From Seminavis robusta (lineage: Eukaryota; Bacillariophyta; Bacillariophyceae; Naviculales; Naviculaceae), in NCBI GenBank assembly GCA_903772945.1, contig CAICTM010000950.1, forward strand, positions 1 to 34,545: 34,545 bases of DNA, given 5' to 3'. The position numbers and the translations under genes are program-made. The number at the start of each line of letters is the position of its first letter. The first letter of the stretch is position 1. The notes under the pieces are model-generated. The model saw only the letters and a program-made list of their open reading frames with translations, was not told the origin of the DNA and searched no databases. Below, piece after piece: positions 9,293-20,200 of the stretch.

Positions 9293-9571
9293 ATGGAGCT
9301 CAGCAGAGAATTCCTGGCTGGATTTGTGCTTGATCTCCTTTATGCCGACGATGACGACAAAGTGTCTCCCTTCAAGGACTGTTGGTTGACCCTTGATGCC
9401 CTCCAAGAAGTCATCTGTAAGAGATATGATGTACAGTCAGAAGATGTGGCCATAGGAGAATTTCAAAATCAGCAAACCTTTTCAATTCTCACAGGATGCC
9501 ACATCCAAAGGATACAAATTCAATGGCATCAGAGTGAAGAAAAAGAGGAGAAGGTTGATATTCCTCTCTAG
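9293..9571 (+). CDS. short unrecognised ORF, possibly a gene fragment
   Basis: An ATG in good context (GCCATGG) opens a 92-residue frame beginning MELSREFLAGFVLDLLYADD. I recognise no family. The adjacent frame (9495-9770) also reads as protein-like (KKKRRRLIFL, then KAPALPDIKDDENW), so the real product may be spliced or frame-shifted. A donor-like GTAAGA at 9417 and an acceptor CACAG ending at 9494 are present, but joining them does not keep the frame. A decayed gene fragment is as likely as a functional gene. Confidence 0.3.
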   Translation: MELSREFLAGFVLDLLYADDDDKVSPFKDCWLTLDALQEVICKRYDVQSEDVAIGEFQNQQTFSILTGCHIQRIQIQWHQSEEKEEKVDIPL

Positions 9572-10500
9572 ATCCAAGAAAGCACCTGCTCTTCCAGACA
9601 TCAAAGATGATGAGAATTGGCAGCACATACTCTGCAACTCCCATGAAATTGAGGTTGGCACTCACTCTGGCTTCAAGGCAATGAAATCCTTTGTTGTTGC
9701 ATTAACCGTAGCCGCTTGTTGTTGTTGTCGGTCGCTCCGTGGAAGAGGAGGCGGCATGGTCGCTCCGTGAAGAGGAGGTGTCATGGCTGCTCCGTGGAAG
9801 AAGAAGTCATCAGTCACCGAACACCGAATCCGTCGGCCGATTGATCGAACGGTCGATACGACGATCGGCCGCTACTGCCGCTAGGCAAACAAGAGGATCC
9901 TGTCATGGTGGTGAGTAGTAGCCTTTGTTAAAAGAGGAGTAACCGCTATAGAGGAGTAGCATCATCTTGATAGAGTAAAGATAGAGGTATCGAACGAAAT
10001 AATGAAAGAAGATACGAGTGGCTTGGATCGATCGATCGAGTGATGTCAGTTGAGCTTAAGGTTAAGGCTATATAAGTCCCTTAAGTCTTTTCGCGGAACG
10101 TTCCAAGAGGTTCCGGTTCGCATTCGAGTGTCTTACCGGGATCGGGCTTGCGTTTGTCTCGATAGCTTAGATTCAGCCTGTACAGTCGTACCGGTATGTC
10201 CTTGTTGGGAATGGAGAAAATCAAATTGGAATTGGCCAGCCTTTACCAGCTTTGCTATTTTAAACTCTAGAATAGATTGACCATTCATGACGTCATGGTG
10301 ATCCAACTGTAGATGACGTCAGCTTCATTTTTGTACGTATTTTGCAAAGCATGTTCCGAGATCGGAGGCAGTGGACCGGCACAGCACTCGATGAAGACTG
10401 ACAAAAGACTCTGGCTGTCACTCGACGAAAACAGTCACAAGAGCTGTCACAAGTTCCAAATCAAAACCAACCACCTCGTGTGCTGTGTTGGAACTGAGCC
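9572..10500. other. upstream region of the EGF/LNR gene with small tandem repeat
   Basis: At 9730-9810 a unit of about 26-28 bp (GGTCGCTCCGTGGAAGAGGA and onward) occurs three times with small changes. At 10031-10042 there is a GATC-rich run (CGATCGATCGAG). One TACCGGTA lies at 10189-10196. I see no gene. The start of the EGF/LNR gene at 10501 has a strong context (GAGCCATGG). Confidence 0.4.
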
Positions 10501-13500
10501 ATGGCGTCCTCCTCTTTCACCACCGCTTTCACCACCCAAGAAGGCGAATATCAGCCTACTGGTACTGGCACCAATCCTCGTCGATCCTTGCACCGGTATC
10601 AATCGGCAGCACTTCGACGGAACACCATCCGCCTGCCAAGCAGACATAGCATTACCAAGCTAAATCCAGATGGCGTTGTCGAAGAGGAAGAGGAAGAGGA
10701 AGAGGAAGTAGAAGCACCAGTAACACCCAGAGAAACCATTAATGAAGAGAATGACAGAGATTGGACGCCTGTCCAGGCCAACTTTCCCCTGGAGGAAGAT
10801 GAAGCCTATCCCTTTTTGGATTCCATTACGGCCATGCGAGCCATCAAAGGCTATGTCCACGATGAAAATCTCATTCCCACCACGACGTACAGCTTTTTGG
10901 TTTCTACCTCATTAGGCAACATGACCAATATTGTCAATGCTTTGGTTTTAACACTTCAAGTGGCAAGTTATATCGCCGTCTCTGTCAGTGTGCTGGACTT
11001 TCGCAACGATGGTGAGTGTGTAAGAGTCTGGATCTTATACATACGGTGTATTGGTGTGGGCTTTGATCTTTGATTTTAAAAGATTAACATTGCTTCGTTG
11101 TGATGACAGATGAGTACAATCCATTCAAATTTCCACCCAATGTCACCTCATCGGTACGGGCCACTCAATTGTTGAGTCTGGTTTACTCGATACTAGTTCA
11201 GGAGAGCATTGTCAATGCCCTCTATACATTCCGCAATGGATTCGACGAAGAAGAACTCAGACGATCCTTTCCCGAATGTGCTACCCATGGACTGAAAGCA
11301 CGGTGGTACATTTGCTTGTGTTTCATCCTTACCATGGGCTGCTACGCTCAGTTCTTGACTTTTGTCATGATAATGCAATCTGAAGATGTCCTTGGCGTGC
11401 TCTTGAATTACGCAGCAGTCAACTTCATTGCCACCATTGATGATCGCTTTTTCTACTTGGGTAAACGAGGATGGCTGGGAAAACAAGTGGAAAGAAACGT
11501 CCGTCTTATCGGCCTTGCCGACAATCCAAATCCTCCACCCATCTGGTATCGCCGCTTATTCCATTCACTCTTTATGCTTGTGTTGTTTGCAGGATTGATT
11601 GGAATGTGGGGATTGGTCGTCAGTTTGCAAACCACAGGTGCATATTTGCCCAACACCATTCGAGTGGAATTTGATGATCAAGTCCATCCTGCGCTGGGAA
11701 CCTTCAGTGGCTATTACGATATTCAACACTCCGGGGAAGGAGGAATGTTCCGATCGGCGCATGCTATGTATTACGAACGGAGGTCACAGCAAGCACTGTT
11801 TAGTTATTGTCCCCAAATCGGGGCTTGGACGTTTCAATGGGGGGTCTCCGTGAACGAGTTTGACCCTTGCAACTGGCATGCCAGGAGTTCTGCTACGATC
11901 GAATTCGATATCACCACCACAGCAACTTCGAAGTGGTTTGCCAAGAACCCCGGTGGACGAACGGTGCCAATGCCGTTCATAGATATTCACGGATGGTCGT
12001 GCACCGAGGACGAGAAGCTATGCGGACTACATGGCACTTGTGAACAGGGAGCATGCCAATGCGAAGAAGGGTTTTTTGGTGATGAATGTGAATTTCCAAG
12101 ACCTTGTAATACTTTGGAAGTGGATGGACGAATGGGGGATTTTCGAGGTATCGACCGCAAATGGTCGTAAGTATACTCATGCCTCGATCTCTCCTGGTAA
12201 AGAAGATTTTCCAAAGAATCCTCCGCATCCTGACTTCCTGTGTGTTTGTTTGTCCTCCTCCTTGTTGGAAAGAGAACAATTTGAACTCCTTCGCTTTGGA
12301 AACGAGACAGCGATCGTCTACGACCGCCCGGTCTACATCACTCAAACAGATTCTCTACGATTGAGTCAACCTCAACAGCAAGGTGAATTCGATATGATCT
12401 TTTTCACAGGGAGACGTTGGGCGCTTGCTTTCTCGCGTGCTTTTCAAGACCCGGAATTTGCAGAAGACTTGGAGTCCTATCTTGCCAGATTTCACGCTCA
12501 CTTTTCCAACTTTAAAGCTGGCTTCTTGAGCGAACCGGTTGGCGACATCAAGTCCAACCCATCCCCAGAAGGGTTGGTATGGTATTCATCGGAACCTAGC
12601 AAACCCAGCACCGGTCCTGGGATTCAGGCCGCGGCACCCCAGCAGTCTCAGGGAGTGTTGCTTTGTACTGAGTGCAACAACAATACAAATCCATGTCTGT
12701 AAGTCCCTTGATGATTGCACCACGGGCAAAATAAACACTCTTGATTGTACGGCATCTTCCTCAATCTGTTCCTTCTGGGTACCTGATTGATAGTTATGAT
12801 GGAATTTGTTTGGAGGGACACAGCAACACTTGTAACTGTTCACAAGGGTCTGCGGGTGGCCTTTGCGAGGTGCCACCAATTGGCAATGGCCGGTGCGATA
12901 CTTTCTTCAATACAGTGGGCTTTGATCGGGATGGCGGCGACTGTTGCAGGGGGACTTGCATAAGTACTGCAGAAGCGATTTGTGGACGGGATCCCAGTGG
13001 ATTCTTGGACACTGGCTTTTTCAACTGCCAAAGTGACGACCCAATTCCGTCTGAGACTGTTCGTGGTGAACCATTTGCAGAGGCTGGTCGACAATTCGCT
13101 CTCTCCGGCACGGGCAGCGTCATGGCAGCAGTGATGAACGATGGGGAACTGGGACTGTTCGACCAGGTTGGCGCTCAGTGGATCCAGCGTGAAATGCTCG
13201 GAACTTGTCTTGTTACCGCAATCACCATGGCTACCGGCCCTTTTTCGAGCAATCCAATATTTCAACCACCAGCTGTGATTGTTGTGTCTTGCAAAGGCAT
13301 CACGAGCTTGCGAGCTTACTTTTGCACCGACGATGGTTGCTCCATCCACACCCTGGAAGGTCCACCTGAGGCTTACTCGGACTTGTTCGGGGATTCATTA
13401 GGGATAAGCACCAATGGAGACGTCATTGCTGTTTCTTCTCGTGGCGCCCCCTATCAAGGTGGTTTCGTCGAGATTTTCAGGGCTGGGCGGGACTCCAGAG

Positions 13501-14909
13501 GCTCCGTTGCTTGGGAGCGAAACAACGAGACGATAATACCAGAGAAATATCGATACGATGAAGAAGACAATTTTGCAGTCCCGGTAGTATTCACTCTGGG
13601 TCTATCCAATGCAAGCTTCCCTATGTCGGCGGCAGGACCAATCAATGGAAGTATTGACTCCACCCAGGCACCAAGTCTGGGCCCCGACAAGGAATTCATA
13701 CTCAGCACCCTGCCTGTACCAAGCACCGCGCCTTCTTCCGAACCAACCGAACAGCCCAGCGCCAGCTTCGAACCCTCGGCTTTCCCGTCCAGCGAACCTA
13801 GTATCGAGCCATCTGCTTTTCCAACGGCTTCACCAAACCAGGTAAGGTGAAAGGGACTTCGGTTTTCTTCTTTCTTATTGTTGTGCTCACTCTGGTGCTT
13901 TGCTTTGCTTCGACACATCTCCGTTTTAAAGCTTATACTTGCTATGAGTCTATCAGGGAGTGGCGATACTCTAGCATTGGTATTAAGCGACGTTAGCGCG
14001 CTTCAAATTGTAACCGTGCTTGTATATCAATTCAATGGGACGGACTGGACGACTCGAGGGCACCCGATTGAAGATACTCTGTGCTCGGACAATCATCCAC
14101 GAACAGATATGATAGAGCTCTCGGAAGATGGGTCAACTCTGCTTTATTCCACCGGTGACGAAGTCCATGTTGTGGACTGGAACGCCGAAGCAGACGAATG
14201 GGCTCGACGAGAAGCAGACGTGCTTCAGTCAGAGGTAGATCTACTTCGGGATCCAGAACGCAATTGTAGCATAGACAGTGTGACTCTCTCCCCAGAAGGT
14301 AACATTGTCGCCCTCAACATTCGAGTGCCGTCGGACGAAAACAACATTGCAACCTTCGCTTGGACAAATTCCACGTGGGAAAGGCGAGAGGAAATAATGG
14401 TGAGAGGGTCCCCAGAAGGCCCACTCGCGCTTTCACAGGGTGGCAGTGAGTTGGCAGTAGGGTTACCCCTTGTCGCTGCTGACCTTTCGGGTTCGATTCA
14501 AACGTACGAATACCCACCGCTTCCCTGCCAATCCGATGAAATTTATTTTCGACTGACTTTCACAATCAAGCCGGAAGTAACAAGGTGGACGCTTGAAACT
14601 GCGAGCCCTGACGGCGAGATCTTCAACTTTGGAGGCGGTCCATACTACTTCCCAAATTTCCCTGGTGCCAAGGAGGCTTCCGAAACGCACCATGACAAGG
14701 CTACCGTTATCGAAGACCTTTGTCTTCCTACTGTCGCCCTCGACTGCGGTATCCTGATGATCTATCCAACCGAGTTTGGTGGGTTTAGTGTCATCTCGTC
14801 GGACGGGGGACCGCCAATCAATGTGCCGCCCCGTGATATTCCAGCGGCTCTGACTTACGGGAACTGCACGAACCAGAGCCTTGTGCAACCCTACAGTAAC
14901 GATTTATAG
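10501..14909 (+). CDS. multi-pass membrane protein with EGF-like and Notch-type LNR modules
   Basis: Five exons joined by consensus GT-AG introns: 10501-11011, 11110-12166, 12273-12698, 12794-13841 and 13932-14909. This gives 1339 residues with all phases compatible. The N-terminal 130 residues are cytosolic-like with a run of nine Glu. Membrane segments lie at about 144-165, 190-207, 236-258, 264-281 and 321-343. A large ectodomain follows. EGF-like module 1 has Cys at 468, 475, 481, 486, 488 and 497; EGF-like module 2 spans the exon 3-4 junction (TNPCL|YDGIC); next comes an LNR/Notch-type module (GNGRCD, then DRDGGDCC). A Pro/Ser-rich linker then leads to a propeller-like region with repeated 'SLSGSGDTLAL' and 'TLSPEGNIVAL' strands. 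The C-terminal part has TRWTLE and FNFGGGPYYF, a pattern I associate with diatom secreted proteins. This suggests a cell-surface adhesion or receptor-like protein. The ligand is unknown and no kinase or cyclase domain is seen. Confidence 0.83.
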
Positions 14910-15610
14910 ATTCTTATCAGCTACCATGACTTTGCTTGCAGAGCCTTGTGGAACCCAGGTGAACCGAATTGCTTTGAGAGGTGGATGGAGGACAGCCCCA
15001 AAGGCGGGGAGTGCCCTAGAGATTTTTGTTTGAGCGGGTTCCATGTAGCCGTCCGTCTCATGCCTAGCTTGCGTACCGGTACTTTTGAAACAAGTTAGCT
15101 AGTTGTTTTGATCCATGAATATCCTGACCACTAGGTGCGCTACGTAGAACAAACCCCTTCCATGTACGGTACCGCATCATGCTCAAATTGCGCAGTCTAG
15201 ATCTACTTGTGTTGAATCGAATCCATGATGAATATCCTGACCACGTGGTGGCGCTGGGTCTCCTCCCACGCTAAACTGGTACCACGGTATACGGCGCGGT
15301 ACGTAGCTCCGGTACAATTTATCCACGTCTCGTGCCGGCGCCAAATTTAATGGATTTAGGCAAAACCACCGTTGCTTTCGCCATTTTTTTGGTTTTTCGG
15401 CATTTATTTTTGAAGAGAGCAAGAGAAGTGACAATCGCATTCGCAACACATCGACTACTAGTAGTAGTATTGTCTCTGAAAGGTTGTGCTTTACTTTGAA
15501 ACTTCGAGGCCACTTCCATCTCTCTTTATTTTTATTCTGTCATTCCAGAGCTGAAGGCTTGACACATCCTACGCCCCCACCGCAACCCTGCAATCTATTT
15601 TAATAGCAAA
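14910..15610. other. intergenic region between two surface-protein genes
   Basis: Contains an 18-bp near-identical duplicate of the end of the preceding gene (CAGAGCCTTGTGSAACCC at 14874-14891 and 14939-14956). A partly open frame after the second copy (reading WNPGEPN and then HVAVRL, up to a stop near 15098) may be an alternative last exon. A TACCGGTA is at 15074-15081. 'TGAATATCCTGACCAC' occurs at 15117-15132 and 15229-15244. The stretch before 15611 is T-rich and ends with an acceptor-like TTCCAG, so a 5' UTR intron is possible. Confidence 0.4.
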
Positions 15611-17734
15611 ATGTCTGAACCTCCAGGTCACTCCGGGCTAGAACTTGACGTTGCCGTTGCCGTTGCCGTTCCCAAAGTCGAAGAGGCCTCGACGGATGAA
15701 GGGGGAGACGAACCAGCAAGGGAGGTTCTCGAGGAAGAAGAGCCGCAAGAGCCGCAAGAGCCCACATCGCTATTGCTGAGTGCTCCTGACCCCCCAACTG
15801 TAAGTGATGTGGATGACATATCGGTGGATGAGCCAGCCCAGCAGAGTGGTGAGTTTCCTTCATGGTTACCAGAAGATATGGTTTTCCTGAAGGGTTCTGC
15901 AGTTGGGCCGCACCCTGAGACCATAATATTGCCACTCGCAACAGCAACAGCGCAACAAGCTCCAGTCCGGGCCTCTGAGAACACGTTGGTGCCTACCCAA
16001 ACAACGGCAGACACTCATAATAGTGGTGGCACAATTGTCGTCGGAGCATCAGGGGTTAACGTCGCCTCGACACTCTTGGCCAACGCCCATCCTGTGGATG
16101 CAGCTACAGCAAAAATTGTCAACGAATCATCTTGTTGGGACAGGTGCATGCCAGATACCAGTACTAATGGTGGAAAAACGCTGTGTTTTGCCATTGTTTT
16201 GGCTGTGCTTCTTGCAACATCTGGAGTGGCTGTCACCGCCATTCTGTGCAGCAATGGCAGCTGCACTACGGGTGGTGAACAAAGCACGGCATTGTCCATT
16301 CCTACTAGTCAGGAGGCAAGCGAAAGTAGTATCTCAGCAACAGCACTCCCACAAACAGGATCTGGAATCTCTTCTCTTTCTCCATTTGGGAACAATACAG
16401 AGACACCATCAGTTACACCAAACCTTAGACCTACGGAGGCGAGTGATCAGGCTCCTACAGCCACCCTTGATACAGCCCAGCCTCAGCCTGAGATGAACAT
16501 GACACTGCCAACTAGTTTGCCACCAAGTGTTCAAGCTGGTATGCCAACAACTCTACCACCATCATTTGGTTCGCTACCCACCGCAGACGAATTGGATCCT
16601 GCTGCAGGAGATGTCAATAATATTACAGGGGACAATCTACTTGAGGTTTCCGGCACCACAACATTAATCCCCACTACACAAATTGGTGCTCCTGCAGCAG
16701 CTACCGCTCTCCAGCCAGTCAGCAATTCCTCTTCTCCACAAAATTCTATGCCGACCTCAGCAGTTAATGTTGTACCAACAAGCAACGTTTCATCTGCTCC
16801 ACCGGCAGTCAACATTTCCTCTTCTCTAAGACCCTCCATAACAGTTATGCCAACAACGAGAGCCCCAGCGTTCTTATCCCCTTCAGCTCCAGGAACAACA
16901 TCCAGTCCACCATCCACAAGACTGCCAACAACAGGAACTTCCACACCGAATCAGCCAACAACAAGACTGCCAACGACAAGAACTCCAACATCTCCCGAAC
17001 CATCCACAAAACCTCCTTCCGCTACAAATACTCCTCCACCTACATCCAAACCTCCTACCACAAGACTACCCACAACCAGAGCTCCCACTTCACGTGCACC
17101 GACAACACGGCCTCCTTCTACTGCAATGCCTACAACCAATCCACCAACTACAGACCCCCCAACAAGAGCTCCAACTACACGGGATCCAACTTCTAGTCCA
17201 ACAAGAATGCCTACTACTCCAGGTCCCACTCCGCTACCAACAAAACAGCCTACTCCAGATCCCACACCGCTACCAACACCTGTTCCAACAACCCCAGAAC
17301 CCACCCCTGTTCCAACACCTCTCCCTACAACCCCAGATCCCACTCCTTTCCCAACAAGAAGACCTACTCTAGATCCCACACCTGATCCAACAAGAAGACC
17401 AACTCCAGATCCCACACCTGACCCGACAAGAAGACCTACTCCAGATCCCACACCTGATCCAACGAGGCGCCCAACACGTGATCCAACAAGGCGCCCAACA
17501 AGAAGGCCCACTCCGGAACCAACCAGGAGGCCTCGAACTCCGGAACCAACCACGAGGCCTCGAACTCCTGAACCAACCAGGAGGCCTCGAACTCCTGAAC
17601 CTACCCCAAGATTTATCACGCAACCACCACAATCGATGCCTGGTATTGACAATCCCACACTTTTACCATTGCGGCGTAATCTTTTCTTGGCCGAGGAGGG
17701 TTTGCTTGATGATGATGACGATGATGTTGAGTAA
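15611..17734 (+). CDS. mucin-like Pro/Thr-rich single-pass membrane protein
   Basis: Single exon, 707 residues, ATG at 15611. Residues 1-185 are acidic with no signal peptide. One strong membrane segment lies at about 190-213 (LCFAIVLAVLLATSGVAVTA). The remainder is Ser/Thr/Pro-rich. At about 430-680 it becomes a repeat of PTTRxPT and then PTPDPTPDPTRRP units, turning basic near the end (TRRPRTPEP) before a C-terminal DDDDDDVE. The predicted topology is type II: short cytosolic N-terminus and a long, heavily O-glycosylatable outer arm. Proteins of this make-up are thought to be cell-wall or surface components in diatoms. It lies just after, and on the same strand as, another surface protein that has its own P/S-rich linker. 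No enzyme domain is seen. The repeat is the part most likely to vary in length between alleles. Confidence 0.8.
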   Translation: MSEPPGHSGLELDVAVAVAVPKVEEASTDEGGDEPAREVLEEEEPQEPQEPTSLLLSAPDPPTVSDVDDISVDEPAQQSGEFPSWLPEDMVFLKGSAVGPHPETIILPLATATAQQAPVRASENTLVPTQTTADTHNSGGTIVVGASGVNVASTLLANAHPVDAATAKIVNESSCWDRCMPDTSTNGGKTLCFAIVLAVLLATSGVAVTAILCSNGSCTTGGEQSTALSIPTSQEASESSISATALPQTGSGISSLSPFGNNTETPSVTPNLRPTEASDQAPTATLDTAQPQPEMNMTLPTSLPPSVQAGMPTTLPPSFGSLPTADELDPAAGDVNNITGDNLLEVSGTTTLIPTTQIGAPAAATALQPVSNSSSPQNSMPTSAVNVVPTSNVSSAPPAVNISSSLRPSITVMPTTRAPAFLSPSAPGTTSSPPSTRLPTTGTSTPNQPTTRLPTTRTPTSPEPSTKPPSATNTPPPTSKPPTTRLPTTRAPTSRAPTTRPPSTAMPTTNPPTTDPPTRAPTTRDPTSSPTRMPTTPGPTPLPTKQPTPDPTPLPTPVPTTPEPTPVPTPLPTTPDPTPFPTRRPTLDPTPDPTRRPTPDPTPDPTRRPTPDPTPDPTRRPTRDPTRRPTRRPTPEPTRRPRTPEPTTRPRTPEPTRRPRTPEPTPRFITQPPQSMPGIDNPTLLPLRRNLFLAEEGLLDDDDDDVE

Positions 17735-18769
17735 GAGAGCTAGCTAGCTACAGTAGTAGTCAACTCCATGAGATAGGCAAAACAGAGGTGCAATTTTAAA
17801 AAAGCAACTTGGTGGAACAAAGACAGGTTCGGAGTGATTCAGGCGACTCAAGTCAAGTCGAGTCTGCACTCTGTGGATGATGGGAACCAAATAGTGACAT
17901 TGAAAAAGTGAATATTGGTTGAATGTATGTTTTCCTTTACATGTAAAATACATTTTTGACATCATTAGTTGGCAGGATTTAGGACTTCGATGTCATACCA
18001 CCGTTCTTTCCAAGAAAAGCTTACAAGGGACATCATCTCGAAGGACTTCAATAACGACCATCATGCAACTGCCAACCATGTACGGAGGGCAAGAACAGCG
18101 AATGTCTATGGCAATGTCTGCAGAAACAAGGTGGTACATACTGTATCAAATAATGCATAAACAGTACGTCGGCACGACCCAACATAACCTCAAACTTTGA
18201 ATCAATGAACATTTTAGAGATGCCCTTCTAGACCTCATGGAGAACGACCAAGCATCAGACTCGACTCATTCACAAGACACTTTGCCGAGGTATTCAAAAT
18301 GATGAAACCTGTAAACAAAAATGTCCCACAGAACAGGGCAAGGCAACCCCATCAGCACTGTCAAAACCTTCCGGACTCGACATTGCCAGCTCTGCAACAT
18401 TAGACGTGAAATACCGTACTTGTACCGTACGATTTACACGTCTTTTGCAACACCGTTGCGCACAGCTGCTGTTCCCAACAGACGGTGAACAACGAGCCAA
18501 GAAACAAAGCTTGTTGGGGGTTCCTTGTGTCAAAAGAGCGAGCTGCATGGAACGGGCTATCCAAGCACTGGTAGCTGCCAGCAAGCTTGTAAGAGTGCTG
18601 CAAAGGAACCACACTATCTCTTGATTTGATTGATTTGATTCGATTCTTCAGCTCTTTCTGAAAATCTGCTCTGGAGCGGCCTCTCTTGACTTTATCGTGA
18701 CTTCACCACTCTCTCCTTTCTACCGCTACCACACTCAAAAATCCTATCAATCGATAGCGCCTCCACACA
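17735..18769. other. intergenic region, no supported gene
   Basis: Begins with GAGAGCTAGCTAGCTA directly after the stop of the mucin-like gene. Short overlapping ORFs (for example minus 18294-18614 and plus 18406-18624) resemble no family. A pyrimidine-rich tract (18690-18740) precedes the MYND gene and may be its promoter or leader. Confidence 0.45.
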
Positions 18770-19558
18770 ATGTCAGCAACAACGAGAGCTGCGGCCAGCA
18801 CTGATCCAGGTATAATAGCAACGAAAGACAACTGGTTCTCCCCCGATTTCGACGAAGAACAAGGGCAATCTTTGATCCAGGCCGTTCAGGAATCGATTGG
18901 TTGTTTCGAATGCGGCGAACCCAATGCCAAATTACGTTGCAGCCGCTGCAAGCTGGCCAAGTATTGTAGTCCAGCCTGTCAGCGAGCAGATTGGAAAAAG
19001 TCTCACAAACAACTCTGTAGCATGTATCTGGAGAACAAAGAGCCCAGAGGAAATACTCCTGGCGCTCCCATCCCGATCCTGCTACGAAATATCGGATTGA
19101 TTGGGGAAGAGAATTTTGAAGTGTGTATTCAAAACCGACGAGCGCTCTTTCTGCAAGCCGCCTCCAGATCGAGCAAGAAACCATTGCCCATGTCGTTTTC
19201 GTGTGCCATTGTCCCCACGTTTCAGCAACTCAGATTGGTGATTGCGGCCAGTTTTCAAGACGACAAAGACAAGTTCCATGAAGTACCGCATCTTTTATTT
19301 GACGTCATAGAAGAGGAACCAGATGCTATACAGAAATTTGAACAACAACCCCACTGCATATCTGTACGGGCACTCCACAAAGTGGCAGAGGCATGGGTGG
19401 AATTCTACGTCCAACTGGAAGATGCCAATATCCATCCATTGGCCATTACGTGTGGGGCGGGACTGCACGATCGCATCGATGACTTGCAAGAAAAGCTGAC
19501 AAAGAAAGGGGTATCGGGGTTGGGATTTGTTCCTTCCGAACAGTTGTTGATGGAATAG
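18770..19558 (+). CDS. MYND-type zinc finger protein
   Basis: Single exon, 262 residues, ATG at 18770. A complete MYND finger occupies residues 45-83 with ligands C45, C48, C57, C60, C66, C70, H79 and C83, in the family spacing C-x2-C-x8-C-x2-C-x5-C-x3-C-x8-H-x3-C. MYND fingers bind proline-rich peptides or link regulators such as histone methyltransferases and deacetylases. The rest (84-262) shows no SET domain or other known fold, so an enzymatic role is not supported. Diatom genomes carry many such short MYND proteins of unknown function. A cytosolic or nuclear adaptor is the likely role. The family assignment is firm; the function is not known. Confidence 0.9.
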   Translation: MSATTRAAASTDPGIIATKDNWFSPDFDEEQGQSLIQAVQESIGCFECGEPNAKLRCSRCKLAKYCSPACQRADWKKSHKQLCSMYLENKEPRGNTPGAPIPILLRNIGLIGEENFEVCIQNRRALFLQAASRSSKKPLPMSFSCAIVPTFQQLRLVIAASFQDDKDKFHEVPHLLFDVIEEEPDAIQKFEQQPHCISVRALHKVAEAWVEFYVQLEDANIHPLAITCGAGLHDRIDDLQEKLTKKGVSGLGFVPSEQLLME

Positions 19559-20200
19559 AGGCTGTCGCTACAATCATATGCAAAAAGAACAGAATGTGTC
19601 ATTTCCTTCCTGTGGGACCAACTCTAGCTACGACATAGCTCTTGGATCTATGTGGCTGGCTGGTTGGTTACCTGCTTCACCACCATTTTTGCATCCTCTT
19701 GGTGCTCCTCTATTTTAAACTGGAGTTTGCCTGGTGAGAGCCATGTGCAAGGTGTTGGTCCAGAACCGGTGCAGCCAAGGAATTGATCCAGGTATTTGGG
19801 CCAGCTGTTGCTGCAAGCTGGCTAGTTGGAAAGGCATTGTCCACGATGGACATGGACGACTCCTGATGATGGACCAGACAGTCATTGATTCCGACGATCT
19901 CCACCGTCATATCACACGCCCATTCATTCAAAGTCCTTTTCATCATCTGATCTTCATCGCTACAGCGACAGCTAGCTAGAGCTAAACGTTTGAATTGAAT
20001 CAATCCGATCAGCTTTGAGAAATGTTGCAATAGAGAAATGCTGAGCGTTGATCTCTTCCTAGCTACACCCTTTACCAAAATGATTGGACTACCCAAGCAG
20101 AAAAAAGACTGCATTCGTCACTTCACCGTTGGCATGGATGCACTGAATACTACTAGTAGTATACATATTGTAGTAGAGACGGATTCATTAATGCGTTGTC
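19559..20200. other. intergenic region between convergent genes
   Basis: Lies between the 3' ends of the MYND gene (+) and the NDUFAF3-like gene (-). ORFs on both strands (longest minus 19710-20114, 134 residues) look non-coding in composition. It contains AGCTAGCTAGAGC near 19971 and TACTAGTAGTA near 20151. I see no gene. Confidence 0.45.

Noticed and set aside
9417..9494. Intron joining 9293-9416 to the frame starting at 9495
   Set aside because: Splice consensus is good, but the phases do not match and the join creates a stop at once.
12031..12702. A separate gene starting at an ATG at 12031
   Set aside because: This frame is exon 3 of the EGF/LNR gene; consensus splice sites at 12167 and 12272 join it in phase to the upstream exon, and its first 80 codons are out of frame with coding sequence or intronic.
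16951..17658. 235-residue Gly/Val-rich minus-strand ORF
   Set aside because: It is the exact antisense of the Pro/Thr-rich repeat of the mucin-like gene; Pro and Thr codons read backwards give Gly, Val and Arg. No independent support.
19710..20114. 134-residue minus-strand ORF
   Set aside because: It has no recognisable domain or protein-like composition and lies between two convergent genes; treated as chance.
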